From NCBI GenBank assembly GCA_028292485.1, contig JAQGMG010000046.1, forward strand, positions 23,736 to 87,735: a stretch of DNA of 64,000 nucleotides. Reading direction: 5' to 3'. This stretch comes from Rhodocyclales bacterium (lineage in GTDB: Bacteria > Pseudomonadota > Gammaproteobacteria > Burkholderiales > Rhodocyclaceae). The notes below the pieces were generated by a model. It saw only the letters and a list, made by a program, of their open reading frames with translations. It did no database searches and had not been told where the DNA came from. Position 1 is the first letter of the stretch, and every line of letters starts with the position of its first letter. Positions 26,936 to 35,059 of this stretch are shown here, piece after piece. A program made the translations under genes and the position numbers.

Positions 26936-28570
26936 TCATTCCACATGCCCCGCCATCATCGCGCCAATGCGCTCACGCTCGCTCGCATGCGCCACGCAGT
27001 GACCCATGATGCGGCCGCGATAAAGCACCACGATGCGATCCGCGATGCTGATCAGCTCATCGAGTTCGGATGAAATCAGCAGCACGCCGACACCGCGCTC
27101 GCAGGCCTTGCGGATCTGTCCATACACCGCTTCAACGGCGCCGACATCGAGCCCCCGTGTTGGCTGCGCAGCCAACAGGAACACCAGTCCCTGCGTGGTC
27201 AGCTCGCGACCGAGCACGGCCTTCTGCTGGTTGCCGCCGGAGAGGCTGCTGAAGGCAATGTCAGGCCCAGCCGCACGCACATCGAATTCCTGCATCAGTG
27301 CGCGTGCCTTGTCGCGCAGGGCAGTGCGATCGAGCAGGCCCCAGTGCCTGAAATCATCCAGCCGATTGAGGAACAGGTTCTCCGCGAGGCTCATGCCGGT
27401 GACGCAGGCCACCGCGTGACGATCTTCCGGCACCACGCCCACGCCGGTCGCCGTGATCTCCTGCGGCGATCTGTTTGTCATGTTCTTGCTGGCGACGAAG
27501 AAGCGCCCGTCACTGGCGGTCAGCATGCCGGAGAGCACGGCCGCAAGCTCGCTCTGGCCATTACCTTCCACGCCGGCGATGCCGACGATCTCACCGCGAT
27601 TGACGATCAGCGTGAAGTTGTCGAGTCGTGCCACGCCTTCTGCATCGCGCACGGTGAGGCCGTTGATCTGCACGATCTCGTCGTCGATTTTTTCGGTGGT
27701 TGCTGCACTGCCCGCATCGGCTTCCTCGGCAAGCTCGCCGAACATGGCGCTTGCCGAAGCGTCGAGGCCTGCGAGGTCGCGCTGGATCATCGCGCGCACC
27801 AGCAGGTCGATTTCATTCGCGGGCTTGTTCGACGTGGCAACGACACGGCCACCACGTAATACAGTCACGCGATGCGCAACCTTCTTTATCTCTGCCAGCT
27901 TGTGCGTCACCAGCACTACGCCGCAGCCTTGCGCAGCCACGCGCTGGCATACCGTCAGCAAGCCTTCGATCTCGGCGGGCAGCAGCACCGCAGTCGGCTC
28001 GTCGAGCACCAGCAGGCGCGGCTCGCGCATCAGGCACTTGACGATCTCGACACGCTGGCGCTCACCGACTGACAGATCACGGATACGCGCGAATGGATCG
28101 AGTGCAAGGCCGTAGTGTTCTGACAGCTGCCGCACACGCTGCGCACATTCGGCGCGCTTCAATATGCCACGCGCCTGGCCGAGCAACAGGTTGTCTACCA
28201 CGCTCAGATCGGGCACCAGACTGAAATGCTGGTGCACCATCGCAATGCCCTGCGTCAGCGCCGCGGCCGGTCCGGCGGGGCGGTAGTCCTGGCCGCCGAA
28301 CTGCATGCTGCCGTCATCCGGTTTGTACACGCCGAAGATGAGATTGCACAGGGTCGATTTGCCCGCTCCGTTCTCGCCGAGCAGGCAGTGGATCTCGCCG
28401 GTGGCGATCTCCACCGACACATCCGAGAGCGCCTGCAGCGAACCGAAGCGCTTGCTCATGCCGCGCAGCGACAGCAGCGGCTGCAGTTTACTTACATCTG
28501 CCGCTGCTGTTGCTGGCGTGCCTGAGTTGCTTGAGGTGCCCATCTCGACCGGATCGGCCAACTGCATCAT
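26936..28570 (-). CDS. BMP-type ABC importer ATPase (two-domain)
   Basis: This 544-residue double ATPase of the sugar/nucleoside importer class energises the two permeases downstream. The first domain has Walker A GENGAGKST, signature LSVGERQRVEI and Walker B LLVLDEPTAVL. The second has the degenerate Walker A GVEGNGQSE, signature LSGGNQQK and AAQPTRGLDVGA in place of a classical Walker B, as is normal for this class. The ATG at 28570 overlaps the stop of the binding-protein gene (TGATG), so the two are coupled. A 40-residue linker around residue 290-330 is acidic and Ala-rich. Confidence 0.93.
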   Translation of the reverse strand: MMQLADPVEMGTSSNSGTPATAAADVSKLQPLLSLRGMSKRFGSLQALSDVSVEIATGEIHCLLGENGAGKSTLCNLIFGVYKPDDGSMQFGGQDYRPAGPAAALTQGIAMVHQHFSLVPDLSVVDNLLLGQARGILKRAECAQRVRQLSEHYGLALDPFARIRDLSVGERQRVEIVKCLMREPRLLVLDEPTAVLLPAEIEGLLTVCQRVAAQGCGVVLVTHKLAEIKKVAHRVTVLRGGRVVATSNKPANEIDLLVRAMIQRDLAGLDASASAMFGELAEEADAGSAATTEKIDDEIVQINGLTVRDAEGVARLDNFTLIVNRGEIVGIAGVEGNGQSELAAVLSGMLTASDGRFFVASKNMTNRSPQEITATGVGVVPEDRHAVACVTGMSLAENLFLNRLDDFRHWGLLDRTALRDKARALMQEFDVRAAGPDIAFSSLSGGNQQKAVLGRELTTQGLVFLLAAQPTRGLDVGAVEAVYGQIRKACERGVGVLLISSELDELISIADRIVVLYRGRIMGHCVAHASERERIGAMMAGHVE

Positions 28571-29571
28571 CAGCCCTCGAGCACCTTGATCTTGCCGTCG
28601 AGAATGTCTTTCTGGATCGCATCGAGCTTCTTCTTCATTTCCGGCGTCGCGCCACACACCACCATGCCGGAAGCCTTCGGGCCCATCGCCAGACCGAATG
28701 GTTTGTAGCCGGCTTTCCATGTGCCATTTACCGCTTCCTTGATGGCGTATTCCACCTGATAGCCGACACCGGTGATGCTGTAGCCGAGGTATAGCGGGTC
28801 GGTGCCGCAACGGTCCGTGTAGCTGCCGATGATGTGCGTGCCCTTTTCCTTGGCTGCCTGTTCCATGCCACGCAGGCCGAGGTTCAGGATGTGATAGTGG
28901 ATGTCCGCGCCCTGCGCGATGGCCGCCAGCGTGCCTTCCTTGGACTTGGCGACATCGTCGAAGTCACCCGTGAAAGACATGAAGTACTTGATCTTCGGGT
29001 TGATGTATTTCGCACCGTTACCAAACTCCGTACCGGCATTCACGATGGGCGGAATTTCCAGCCCGCCGATGTAGCTCAGCGCGCCCGTTTTGCTGAGCAT
29101 CGCTGCTGCGGCGCCTGCCACGAACGCAATCTCGGCCTGCTTCACGTCATAGCCCGCAACGTTCGCCATCGGTTCGCTCTTGTTGCCACCGATGATGGAG
29201 AATTTTGTATTCGGGAAGCGCTTGGCCACCTTCATCAGCGCTGCCTGCGTCTGCCCGCCGATGCCGATCACCAGCGCGTTCTTCGTCGCCAGCGTGGTCA
29301 ACGCCTGCTCCATATCCGCGTCCTTGATGTTCTCGATCATCTGCACCTTGATCTTGCTGCCCAGTTCCTTCTCGGTCGCCTTCAGGCCGTCGTAGCCGGA
29401 CTCCATCCAGCCCTTGTCGGTCTTCGAGCCGGGCAGCAGCACACCAACGTTCAGTGTGTCAGCGGCGAATGCGCTTGACGCCGCAGACAGCGCGAGCCCC
29501 GCCAGCAGACCGAGTACAGATGTGTGTAATGCCGATGACATGCGACGGTGCGCAGATAACAGGTTGAGCAT
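28570..29571 (-). CDS. BMP family ABC transporter substrate-binding protein
   Basis: This periplasmic ligand-binding protein belongs to the basic membrane protein (PnrA/Med) family, whose known members bind nucleosides or purines. The 333 residues begin with a signal peptide (cleavage after about residue 36, SAFA|ADTLNV). The mature protein has VGVLLPGSKTDKGWMESGYDG and the hinge segments VIGIGGQTQAALMKVA and KFSIIGGN. There is no lipobox, so it should be soluble in the periplasm. The ATG at 29569-29571 is preferred, because the upstream in-frame extension is not signal-like. It is the first gene of the importer operon and diverges from the amidase gene; the shared region holds two palindromes. 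Confidence 0.92.
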   Translation of the reverse strand: MLNLLSAHRRMSSALHTSVLGLLAGLALSAASSAFAADTLNVGVLLPGSKTDKGWMESGYDGLKATEKELGSKIKVQMIENIKDADMEQALTTLATKNALVIGIGGQTQAALMKVAKRFPNTKFSIIGGNKSEPMANVAGYDVKQAEIAFVAGAAAAMLSKTGALSYIGGLEIPPIVNAGTEFGNGAKYINPKIKYFMSFTGDFDDVAKSKEGTLAAIAQGADIHYHILNLGLRGMEQAAKEKGTHIIGSYTDRCGTDPLYLGYSITGVGYQVEYAIKEAVNGTWKAGYKPFGLAMGPKASGMVVCGATPEMKKKLDAIQKDILDGKIKVLEG

Positions 29572-29802
29572 TGCATCTTCCTTTCTTGCAGCAGGGCAGG
29601 GACGTCGTGGAGGGTGATAGATGCGCGATACGCATCGCATCGACCGACTGCCAAGCCCTAAGCATGGAGAGTGCCAGTCAGCGCAAAGCCACCCGTGTCC
29701 TTTGCTTGCGGCGAATTGCACGATCCGGCACCCGGATCACGCAATGGTCTTGCGCCCAAGCGTGGAGCAGGAAACACACGATGGCGCACTCGTGTGATGC
29801 AT

Positions 29803-29819
29803 ATTCAAGTAACTTGAAT
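29803..29819. promoter_or_regulatory. Palindromic operator candidate between importer and amidase genes
   Basis: ATTCAAG-TAA-CTTGAAT is a perfect 7-bp inverted repeat with a 3-bp spacer, placed in the 462-bp region from which the importer operon and the amidase are transcribed divergently. Its symmetry suits a dimeric HTH regulator such as the XRE-cupin protein encoded at 31632. Binding is not shown by the sequence itself. Confidence 0.45.
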
Positions 29820-29935
29820 GAATCCATTACGCTGTCGCGACAAGCCATGGCAATACGCAAAAACGCCTGATGACGCTGTGCGACAGGCGCGATGCTGGTG
29901 CGCTACTGCACGTTCATGGCAAGCGCAGATGCATG

Positions 29936-29954
29936 GACATATATGGCATATGTC
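29936..29954. promoter_or_regulatory. Second palindrome upstream of the amidase gene
   Basis: GACATAT-ATGGC-ATATGTC is a perfect 7-bp inverted repeat with a 5-bp spacer, about 80 bp before the chosen amidase start. It differs in sequence from the 29803 palindrome. The rest of 29572-30033 has no gene that I can support. Confidence 0.35.
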
Positions 29955-30033
29955 TTGCTCGACATGATTCACAGGAAATGCCATGTATTCAGAGCGCAGC
30001 CGGCTTCTGGATGCGCTCGTACGAGGAGTCTTG

Positions 30034-31482
30034 ATGAACCAGGAAGTGACATCAGCCACCCGCACGCATCCGCTCGATGCCGACCTCGCAACGATGGCGG
30101 CTGCCGTGCGCAATGGCGAGATCACAGCCCTCGCGCTGATAGATGCTTCCCTCGCGCGCGTCGCGCAACTCGATCCCGCACTGCATGCTTTCTGCACGCT
30201 GACTGCCGATGCCGCCCGCGAAGAAGCGCGACGGGTCGACGCACATATTGCACGCGGTGAAACAGTTGGCCCGCTGGCAGGCATCCCCGTCGCCATCAAG
30301 GATCTCGTTTGCACGAAGGGCGTGCTCACCACCTTCGGCTCGCGGCTTTACGCTGACCATGTGCCCGATGAGGACGACGTGGTCGTCGAACGCCTCAAGG
30401 CGGCGGGCGCCATCGTCATCGGCAAGACCAACACCTCCGAATTCGGTTACGGCGCGGTCGGCCACAACCCCCTGTTCGAAACCACGCGCAACCCGTGGAA
30501 TACTGCGTTGACGCCGGGCGGCTCCAGCGCAGGCTCGGCAGTCGCCGTTGCCACCGGCATGGTGCCGCTCGCCATTGGCAGCGATGGTGGCGGCTCGGTG
30601 CGTGTGCCGGCCGCACTGTGTGGCATCTTCGGCATCAAGCCTTCGTGGGGAAGAGTGCCGGTGTATCCCGGCTGTCGCGACGAACGCTATCCCGGCATCT
30701 CCAGTTGGGAGTCGCTCGAACACATCGGCCCGCTCACGCGCACTGCGGCAGATGCTGCACTGGCGATGTCCGTGCTCGCAGGGCCGACGTCGCGTGACCG
30801 GCATTCGATCCCCGCCGAGAGTAATGACTGGAGCATACGGCCTGCTGAAACACTGCGCGGTGCGCGCCTGGCGCTGAGCATCGATCTCGGTCATGCGACA
30901 GTCGACGCGGAGGTACGCGCCGCCACGCAGCTGGCGGCCGAGCGCCTGGCGCACGTGCTTGGCTGCCGACTGGAAACAGCGCACCCCGGCATTGCGCCAA
31001 CCCAGCCCATGTTCGAAACCCTGGTCGCGCTCGACACCGACCGCCAGGGCTTGCGTGAACTCGCCGCCGCCAAGCGCATCAAGCTCGGTGGCTGGCTCGG
31101 CCACCTCGTCGATCATCCGTGGACCGCCGACGACTTCACGTACGCCATCGTCGAGCGCAAACGCATCGTCAACGCCGTGTGGCGCTTCATGGAGCATCAC
31201 GACTTCCTGCTCACACCGACAACCGCTGCACCGGCGTTCGCGCTCGACGTTGACGGCCCGGACGAAATCGATGGCAACAAGGTCGTACGCACGGCCTGGC
31301 TGGCTTTTTCCGCCATCGCCAATCTCACGGGCTTGCCTGCTGCATCCGTGCCCATCGGCCTGACGCGCGACGGCCGCCCGATTGGTTTGCAGATCATGGG
31401 CAAACACCTCGATGACAGAGGAGTGCTTGCGCTATCGGCTATTGTGGAATCGCTTTATCCGATGACAATGCCACCTGTTTGA
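30034..31482 (+). CDS. Amidase-signature family amidohydrolase
   Basis: This 482-residue cytoplasmic amidase cleaves a C-N amide bond with the Ser-Ser-Lys triad. The lysine is in PVAIKDLVC (about residue 88), and the serines are in the signature TPGGSSAGSAVAVATG with GSDGGGSVRVPAALCG following. It resembles AtzE/GatA-type amidases, but no GatB/C or AtzG partner is nearby. The ATG at 30034 follows AGGAG at 5 bases; an in-frame ATG at 29983, also with an AGGA site, would add 17 residues. It lies between the divergent BMP importer and the XRE-cupin and cysteine-hydrolase genes on its own strand, so it probably degrades the imported amide-containing compound. Confidence 0.9.
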   Translation: MNQEVTSATRTHPLDADLATMAAAVRNGEITALALIDASLARVAQLDPALHAFCTLTADAAREEARRVDAHIARGETVGPLAGIPVAIKDLVCTKGVLTTFGSRLYADHVPDEDDVVVERLKAAGAIVIGKTNTSEFGYGAVGHNPLFETTRNPWNTALTPGGSSAGSAVAVATGMVPLAIGSDGGGSVRVPAALCGIFGIKPSWGRVPVYPGCRDERYPGISSWESLEHIGPLTRTAADAALAMSVLAGPTSRDRHSIPAESNDWSIRPAETLRGARLALSIDLGHATVDAEVRAATQLAAERLAHVLGCRLETAHPGIAPTQPMFETLVALDTDRQGLRELAAAKRIKLGGWLGHLVDHPWTADDFTYAIVERKRIVNAVWRFMEHHDFLLTPTTAAPAFALDVDGPDEIDGNKVVRTAWLAFSAIANLTGLPAASVPIGLTRDGRPIGLQIMGKHLDDRGVLALSAIVESLYPMTMPPV

Positions 31483-31504
31483 ATCGAGGTGCTCACCTGT
31501 AACC

Positions 31505-31590
31505 GTTCGTGCTGAGCGTAGTGCAACGGAGTCGAAGCATGCGCATGGGGGCCCACACTTCGACTCCGTTGCACTACGCTCAGTGCGAAC
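31505..31590. repeat. Palindromic repeat between amidase and regulator genes
   Basis: Arms 31505-31537 and 31558-31590 (33 bp, core CTGAGCGTAGTGCAACGGAG) are inverted copies with two mismatches around a 20-bp centre. The sequence belongs to the common intergenic palindromes with a GCTGAGCGTAG core. It is unrelated in sequence to the 26813/32445 pair. Confidence 0.85.
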
Positions 31591-31631
31591 GCGTTTTCGA
31601 GTGCGCGCAGCTTGATGAAACCGGAGATGCA

Positions 31632-32396
31632 ATGGTAACGAAGAAGACAATAACTAAAACGAAACCAGCGGCAGCCAAAGCGGGCACAGTCAAAGCCACG
31701 CCTGCAAAAACCGCGAAGGTGAAATCCCCTGCGAAACCAGTTGCGGCCAAACCAAAAGCCGCACCCAAACAGAAGGTCGCAAGCAAGCCCCACGCGAAAC
31801 TCAAATCACCCGCCACCGAACCCACGGCCAAACGCGACGACATGCAGATCGGTGGCCGCCTCAAGCATGCCCGCCTGCTGGCAGGCATCCGCATGCGCGA
31901 GCTCGCCGAAAAAGTCGGTTGTACCGAAAGCATGATCTCCAAGCTCGAAAGCGGCCGCGTCGTGCCCTCGCTGCCCATGCTGCAGCGACTCGTCGATGCG
32001 CTCGACCGCGATCTCGCATCGTTCTTCGGATCAGACCCGAATTCACCCGGCATCATCCAGCGCGCTGGCGAACGCTCAATCGCTTACACCGATCCCATCC
32101 GCAAGGGCACCGGCATCAGCTATGAACGCCTTGTCCCCTTCGGCGCGGGCAACCTGCTCGAATGCAATATTCATGTCATCGAGCCCGACGGTGCTAAGCA
32201 GGACCCGATCACTCACCAGGGCGAAACAGTCGGCTACGTCGTCGAGGGTCAACTCGAACTCACCGTCGAAACCACGCTGTACAAGCTCGCCGTCGGCGAT
32301 TCCTTCTTCTTCAAGAATCATCTGACCAACAGCTACCGCAATCCGGGCCCGGGCGTCACGCGCGTGCTGTGGGTCAACACGCCACAAGTTCATTGA
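31632..32396 (+). CDS. XRE-cupin transcriptional regulator with lysine-rich N-terminal tail
   Basis: The 254-residue protein has a Lys/Ala/Pro-rich tail (about residues 3-67, repeated AKPxAAKPK-like units), an XRE helix-turn-helix (about 71-130; MRELAEKVGCTESMISKLES) and a cupin sensor domain (about 150-250; ITHQGETVGYVVEGQLELTV, VGDSFFFKNHLTNSYRN). Regulators of this PuuR-like type bind a small-molecule metabolite in the cupin and control catabolic and transport genes. The tail resembles histone H1-like sequences and should add non-specific DNA affinity. The ATG at 31632 follows GGAG. Its position amid importer, amidase and cysteine hydrolase genes makes it their likely regulator. Confidence 0.9.
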   Translation: MVTKKTITKTKPAAAKAGTVKATPAKTAKVKSPAKPVAAKPKAAPKQKVASKPHAKLKSPATEPTAKRDDMQIGGRLKHARLLAGIRMRELAEKVGCTESMISKLESGRVVPSLPMLQRLVDALDRDLASFFGSDPNSPGIIQRAGERSIAYTDPIRKGTGISYERLVPFGAGNLLECNIHVIEPDGAKQDPITHQGETVGYVVEGQLELTVETTLYKLAVGDSFFFKNHLTNSYRNPGPGVTRVLWVNTPQVH

Positions 32397-32444
32397 TAAC
32401 GATCAAAAATTAAAGTCGCACTTTCAATACAGGAATCTTCAATC

Positions 32445-32524
32445 CGTCATTCCCGCGAAAGCGGGAATCCACTTGGTGGCACGGCCCTCACGTAGAGGTG
32501 GATTCCCGCTTTCGCGAGAATGAC
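32445..32524. repeat. Palindromic repeat, copy 2 (GTCATTCCCGCGAAAGCGGG family)
   Basis: This is the same element as 26813-26889. The left arm 32445-32473 is identical to that copy's, and the right arm lies at about 32495-32524 with slight divergence. It sits in the 150-bp gap between the regulator and the cysteine hydrolase gene. Confidence 0.88.
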
Positions 32525-32546
32525 AGGCAATTTGGCGGAGAAAACG

Positions 32547-33332
32547 ATGAGCACGTTTGACAGTCAGGAAGTACCAGGCCAACTCGGCATCGCCTCCAAC
32601 TATCACTGGAAAGCCGCACCCACCCTCGTCGATATGGCAATGCCATCACCCACACCACGACCGATAGAAATACAGGCCGAACCCCAAAACATCCGCATCG
32701 ATCTCAACCGTACCGCCATCCTCATCATCGATATGCAGAATGACTTCTGCATGCAAGGCGGCTGGGTGGACGCCATCGGTGGCGACTACCAGAGCGACCG
32801 CGCACCCATCGCTCCGCTGCAGAAACTCCTGCCCGCATTACGCAAAGCCGACGTGCCAATCATCTGGCTCAACTGGGGCAACCGCCCCGACCTCGCCAAT
32901 ATGCCGCCCAACCAGATCCATCTCTACAAACCCAAAGGCAGCGGCATAGGCCTCGGCGATCCGCTACCGGGCGGCGGCGGAGCAGTGCTGCAGAAAGACG
33001 CGTGGGCCGCAGCCATCGTCGACGAACTCGCACCGCTGCCCGGTGACATCAAAGTCGACAAGCACCGCATCAGCGGCTTCTGGGACACGCCGCTCGACAG
33101 CATCCTGCGCAACCTTGGCATCCGAACCATCCTGTTCGCGGGTGTCAATACCGATCAATGTGTATTGCATAGCCTGACCGACGCCAATTTTCTCGGTTAC
33201 GGCTGTGTGCTGCTGGAGGATTGCTGCGCGACGAGTTCGCCTGCGTTCTGCACGGAGGCGACGATCTGGAACGTGAAGAAGTGCTTCGGGTTTGTGACGG
33301 GCTCGGCACGTGTGTTGGCTGCCCTACGGTGA
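32547..33332 (+). CDS. Cysteine hydrolase, isochorismatase-like (biuret/ureide amidohydrolase type)
   Basis: This 261-residue enzyme of the isochorismatase-like fold hydrolyses amides with an Asp-Lys-Cys triad. The residues are visible as IDMQNDF (Asp), DKHRISGFW (Lys) and VNTDQCV (Cys, near residue 202). The N-terminal extension, GNRPDLANMP and the GxGxGDPLPG loop resemble the biuret/triuret and ureidoacrylate hydrolase branch rather than true isochorismatases. The ATG at 32547 follows GGAG. With the amidase and BMP importer it forms a probable uptake and deamidation route for a nitrogen compound such as a ureide or biuret-like molecule. The exact substrate is inference. Confidence 0.87.
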   Translation: MSTFDSQEVPGQLGIASNYHWKAAPTLVDMAMPSPTPRPIEIQAEPQNIRIDLNRTAILIIDMQNDFCMQGGWVDAIGGDYQSDRAPIAPLQKLLPALRKADVPIIWLNWGNRPDLANMPPNQIHLYKPKGSGIGLGDPLPGGGGAVLQKDAWAAAIVDELAPLPGDIKVDKHRISGFWDTPLDSILRNLGIRTILFAGVNTDQCVLHSLTDANFLGYGCVLLEDCCATSSPAFCTEATIWNVKKCFGFVTGSARVLAALR

Positions 33333-33569
33333 TGAGACATGCCGGGCCATAGCGTTGAAGGGCCGATGGCGACATGCTATCTTTTGGGCGTCGAGAAAGG
33401 GCAGGATCGGTAAATGGTAAGCCCGGTCCCTTCTTCATTGAAGAACCTGTTCTGCATCTGTGAGAACCCGCGACAAGCTTGTGGCGTGCTGTACGCCGCT
33501 GGCTTGTTCGTGCGCGTCCTTTGATGATGCCCCGCGACACGAGCAAGCCCTTTTATCAAAGGAATTGCT

Positions 33570-33908
33570 ATGCCAGTTATCGAAAGCCATCATGGTGTTG
33601 TGACACAAGTGAACGTGTTTACGACTACGACAGAGAATCAGCAAGCGCTGATAGATCTTCTCATCGAAGCCGCTCGTTCTGTCCAGGATGTTCCCGGCTG
33701 GATGTCTGCCAGCATTCATCGAGAGAGGGACGGAACCCGGGTGGTCAACTACGCTCAATGTGAAAACTATCCTGCCTGGGAAGCCGTCATGGTGAAACTG
33801 CGGGAGGGCGGTTTCCTGGATCGCAACAAGGCTCTTGGAACAGCTTCACCGGGGCTGTATGAAGTTGTTTTTACTCTGGAGCATGGGCAACCGAGCGGCC
33901 CAACCTGA
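33570..33908 (+). CDS. Antibiotic biosynthesis monooxygenase (ABM) domain protein
   Basis: The 112-residue protein looks like a single ABM/dimeric alpha-beta barrel domain (VVTQVNVFTTTTENQQALID, then VPGWMSASIHRERDGTRVVNYAQ and YPAWEAV). Such proteins act as small cofactor-free monooxygenases or heme-degrading enzymes, or have no known activity. The ATG at 33570 has a GGA site. It stands alone; 33333-33569 upstream shows no gene and only short imperfect hairpins. Function cannot be assigned more closely. Confidence 0.75.
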   Translation: MPVIESHHGVVTQVNVFTTTTENQQALIDLLIEAARSVQDVPGWMSASIHRERDGTRVVNYAQCENYPAWEAVMVKLREGGFLDRNKALGTASPGLYEVVFTLEHGQPSGPT

Positions 33909-33962
33909 ATTACAAGCGTTAGCTGGCGTCCGACGTGAAAATGAGCGTCGTCGCATGAATGC

Positions 33963-34055
33963 GTAGGTCGGAAAAGCGTAGCGCCTTCCGACGTTTGGAT
34001 TTTTCGCAATCAACATCGCAAACGTCGGATGACGCCTGCGGCATATCCGACCTAC
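33963..34055. repeat. Palindromic repeat after tsaC
   Basis: Outer arms GTAGGTCGGA (33963-33972) and TCCGACCTAC (34046-34055) enclose inner arms CCGACGTTT (33988-33996) and AAACGTCGG (34020-34028). The outer motif matches that of the 2354-2427 element, so both belong to one family. It lies between the convergent ABM and tsaC genes and may terminate both. Confidence 0.75.
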
Positions 34056-34062
34056 TTGTTTG

Positions 34063-35025
34063 TCATGCGCTACCCGAGCCGGTTACGGCACGGCCAAGTC
34101 TGTCGCGCACAGCATCCCACTCAGATGCGGCCGGAATCTCTTCAACCACGATGTTCGATGCGGCGCAGGCGTCGAGGGCACGGAGGTTGGCGTACAAGTC
34201 ATGGGCATAGCCAGCAGCTTCACTCGAAGCCTTGATCCAGGTGCCTTTGTGCGACGCTGGTTTGTCGAGGCTGAAAGCCAGCACAGCGCTGTCGGTTGGC
34301 GCCATGGCGATGTTTGAAGACATTCGCATCGGCGTACGCGGCGCATAGTGCGCGGCAAGAGCACCCGAAACGCGCGGCGCATCATCCGTTTGCTGTGGCA
34401 AGCGCGGTCGACGGCCAATCACTGCAGCGATAGCGTCCGCGCCAATCATGCCGGGGCGCAGGATGACGGGTTCGCCACGCGACAGGTCGAGGATGGTGGA
34501 TTCGATGCCGACCTGACAGGCGCCACCGTCGAGGATCATGCCGACGGCATCGCCAAGATCGTCGGCGACGTGTTGTGCGGTGGTCGGGCTGATGCGGCCG
34601 AAGCGGTTGGCCGAAGGCGCGGCGATGCCGCCGCCGTCGCTGGAGAAGGCGCGTAGCAGGGCGAGGGCGACGGGGTGATCGGGCACGCGCAGGCCGACGG
34701 TGTCCTGCCCGCCGGTGACGATGTCGGAAACGTCGGCTTCCTTCTTGAGGATCAGCGTCAGCGGGCCGGGCCAGAAGGCGCGGGCGATGGCGATGGCTTC
34801 TTTCGGAATTTCGCGCGCCCAGTGAATCATGCTGTCGGCATCGGCGAGATGCACGATCAGGGGATGATCGGCTGGGCGACCCTTGGCGGCGAATATCTTC
34901 GCTACGGCTTGAGGGTTGGAGGCGTCGGCACCGAGGCCATAGACGGTCTCGGTGGGCAGCGCGACGAGTTCGCCGGCACGGAGCAGGGCGGCGGCACGGG
35001 CGATGTCTTCAGGTGATGCGTTCAT
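34063..35025 (-). CDS. tsaC: L-threonylcarbamoyladenylate synthase (Sua5/YrdC/TsaC)
   Basis: The enzyme makes threonylcarbamoyl-AMP from threonine, bicarbonate and ATP, the first step of the t6A37 modification of ANN-decoding tRNAs. At 320 residues it is the long Sua5 form. The YrdC domain occupies about residues 5-195 (LVALPTETVYGLGADA, KGRPADHPLIVHL, SANRFGRISPTTAQHV, ILRPGMI), and a C-terminal Sua5 domain starts with SGALAAHYAPRTP. The ATG at 35025 begins MNASPEDIARAAALL. It lies 34 bp downstream of the hydrolase gene on the same strand, in the purine-synthesis gene group. Confidence 0.93.
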   Translation of the reverse strand: MNASPEDIARAAALLRAGELVALPTETVYGLGADASNPQAVAKIFAAKGRPADHPLIVHLADADSMIHWAREIPKEAIAIARAFWPGPLTLILKKEADVSDIVTGGQDTVGLRVPDHPVALALLRAFSSDGGGIAAPSANRFGRISPTTAQHVADDLGDAVGMILDGGACQVGIESTILDLSRGEPVILRPGMIGADAIAAVIGRRPRLPQQTDDAPRVSGALAAHYAPRTPMRMSSNIAMAPTDSAVLAFSLDKPASHKGTWIKASSEAAGYAHDLYANLRALDACAASNIVVEEIPAASEWDAVRDRLGRAVTGSGSA

Positions 35026-35059
35026 TCTGATGACTTCATGTGCGATGTTGCGTGCACGC

